Source: an uncultured Burkholderiaceae bacterium (GTDB lineage Bacteria; Pseudomonadota; Gammaproteobacteria; Burkholderiales; Burkholderiaceae). Taken from it: DNA of 16,244 nucleotides. The notes below the pieces were generated by a model. The model searched no databases and was not told where the DNA came from. It worked only from the letters and a program-made list of their open reading frames with translations. The stretch lies in contig CALMCK010000159.1 of assembly GCA_937862845.1 (NCBI GenBank), forward strand, positions 1 through 16,244, read 5' to 3'. A program made the translations under genes and the position numbers. Shown here in pieces: positions 15,112 to 16,244 of this stretch; positions within the stretch are counted from its first letter, which is position 1, and every line of letters begins with the position of its first letter.

Positions 15112-16010
15112 CCAACACCTTTGTCGGTGAGGATTTCAAGCAACAAACAATGCGGCACACGGCCGTCGATGATGTGCACGGCTTTCACGCCGCTTTTGGC
15201 CGCGTCGAGTGCCGATGAGATTTTTGGCAGCATGCCACCTGACAGTGTGCCGTCGGCAATCAGGCCGTCGATGCTGGCGCTGTTGAGCTCACTCATGAGC
15301 TCGCCGTCTTTATTCAGCACGCCTTTGATGTTGGTGAGCATGGCGAGTTTTTCGGCGTTCAGCACGCGTGCGAGCTCGCCTGCGACCACGTCGGCGTTGA
15401 TGTTATACGCTTCGTTGTGTTCGTCAAAACCGATTGGTGAAATGACGGGAATGAAGCCGCCTTTAATCAGTGCAGTCACTGCCGATGGGTCGATTTCGGA
15501 GACTTCGCCGACTTGGCCAACGTCGTGTTTGATCGACGGGTCGTGGGTGTCTTGGAGCAGCAATTTTTTCACGCGTATCATGTTGGCATCACGGCCAGAC
15601 AGGCCGACCGCCGAGCCACCTGCGTGGTTAATCAGGCCGACGATTTGCCCTTGCACTTGCCCGCCCAGCACGGCCTCGACGACGACCATGGTTTCTTTGT
15701 CGGTCACGCGCATGCCTTGGATAAACTCACCTTTTTTGCCCATGCGCGAGAGCGCGGTCTCGATTTGTGGACCGCCACCATGCACAACAATGGGCTGTAT
15801 GCCGATGAGCTTGAGCAACACCACGTCACGCGCAAAACACTCTTGCAGGTATTTATCTGTCATCGCATTGCCACCGTATTTGATGACAATCATTTTGCCT
15901 TGCAGGCGCTTGATGTGCGGCAGCGCTTCAGCGATGATGCCCGCTTTGAGGTTGGGCGAAATGGTGGCGATGGTGTCGTACAGGCTTTTAACGTCTGAAT
16001 TGAAAGGCAT
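15093..16010 (-). CDS. argB: N-acetylglutamate kinase
   Basis: Phosphorylates N-acetyl-L-glutamate with ATP in the second step of arginine biosynthesis; cytoplasmic amino-acid-kinase fold. The 305-residue protein has the ATP-site motif VIKYGGNAM (42-50, with Lys44), VVHGGGPQIETAL for substrate binding, RVTDKETM, and LSGRDANMIRVKK. It is longer than the 258-residue E. coli enzyme because of an N-terminal helix extension of about 25-30 residues; that extension is typical of hexameric, arginine-inhibited NAGKs, so feedback inhibition by arginine is likely (inference). AAGGAC ribosome site just upstream. It starts 62 bases after the end of the upstream partial gene, with no terminator visible, so the two may be co-transcribed. 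Confidence 0.96.
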   Translation of the reverse strand: MPFNSDVKSLYDTIATISPNLKAGIIAEALPHIKRLQGKMIVIKYGGNAMTDKYLQECFARDVVLLKLIGIQPIVVHGGGPQIETALSRMGKKGEFIQGMRVTDKETMVVVEAVLGGQVQGQIVGLINHAGGSAVGLSGRDANMIRVKKLLLQDTHDPSIKHDVGQVGEVSEIDPSAVTALIKGGFIPVISPIGFDEHNEAYNINADVVAGELARVLNAEKLAMLTNIKGVLNKDGELMSELNSASIDGLIADGTLSGGMLPKISSALDAAKSGVKAVHIIDGRVPHCLLLEILTDKGVGTMITQ

Positions 16011-16072
16011 GTTTGTCCTTTTAAATGGGTGGGTTCTGTGCTGAGTGGTTCATCCGTCAATGCAACAATGCA

Positions 16073-16244
16073 TCAGCGGCGGCGTTTTTTGGCGCGAGAT
16101 TTGCGGGCGGGCTCGACGGCATCGGTTGCGGCGTCAGCGGCGGCCGACTCGTCAATGTCACGTTTTTTCTCATTGATTATCTTGTTGATTTCAGGCGTCA
16201 GATCGACCAGCTTAACTTGTGTCGGGTCGATGGTGAAGCGCGCT
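16073..16244 (-). CDS. C-terminal end of an unrecognised gene (partial, runs off the window)
   Basis: The leftward frame is open from the window edge to a TGA at 16075-16073, giving 56 final residues. It reads RFTIDPTQVKLVDLTPEI, a mixed segment, then an acidic/Ala-rich stretch and the strongly basic end RKSRAKKRRR. I do not recognise the family from this fragment. The basic tail suggests nucleic-acid or ribosome contact, which is inference. Its place before argB and the short gap suggest it is the upstream member of an argB operon. Confidence 0.6.
   Translation of the reverse strand, partial: ARFTIDPTQVKLVDLTPEINKIINEKKRDIDESAAADAATDAVEPARKSRAKKRRR

Noticed and set aside
15100..16044. Rightward 314-residue open frame opposite argB
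   Set aside because: It is a shadow of argB caused by third-position bias; the translation is rich in Ser, Pro and Thr with no recognisable domain.

Overview
The window looks like a chromosomal segment of a Gram-negative proteobacterium, most likely a betaproteobacterium of the order Burkholderiales. The reasons are the family make-up (RNase E with a long Arg-rich tail, divergent rne/rluC, GlmU and GlmS near each other, an ArgB with an N-terminal extension, a DUF962 membrane protein) and a moderate GC content with a strong preference for C/G at third codon positions in the long genes. This placement is inferred from protein character, not from a database search. No rRNA, tRNA, CRISPR array, insertion sequence or prophage gene was seen.

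Layout, left to right. Positions 1-250 hold a small REP-like inverted repeat and two hairpin terminators for the leftward gene glmS (254-2107). Next, also leftward, come a hybrid sensor histidine kinase (2281-4077) and a NarL/LuxR-type response regulator (4096-4782); these form a two-gene operon with the regulator first. They lie between glmS and leftward glmU (4926-6287). A divergent intergenic region of about 240 bp leads to rightward mnmE (6526-7944) and a DUF962/Mpo1-like membrane protein gene (8032-8454). That gene shares a symmetric terminator with the convergent leftward rne (8546-11407). A 697-bp intergenic region rich in hairpins separates rne from divergent rluC (12105-13112). Then follow a leftward HIT-family gene (13126-13575) and a LysR-type regulator (13598-14440), the latter divergent from a secreted SnoaL-like protein gene (14524-15048). 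Leftward argB (15093-16010) and the 3' end of an unrecognised leftward gene (16073-16244) close the window.

Most genes are housekeeping. GlmS and GlmU supply glucosamine-6-phosphate and UDP-GlcNAc for peptidoglycan and lipopolysaccharide. MnmE modifies wobble uridines in tRNA, RluC makes pseudouridine in 23S rRNA, RNase E handles RNA decay and processing, and ArgB catalyses the second step of arginine synthesis. The accessory content is the two-component system placed between two amino-sugar genes, and the LysR/SnoaL divergent pair.

I found no convincing new multi-gene system. The best leads are the two-component insertion with a hybrid kinase that lacks an HPt domain and sensor loop, a structured rne leader, a lysR start that looks leaderless, a terminator-like element inside the DUF962 gene, and a perfect 9-bp hairpin across the argB stop codon.
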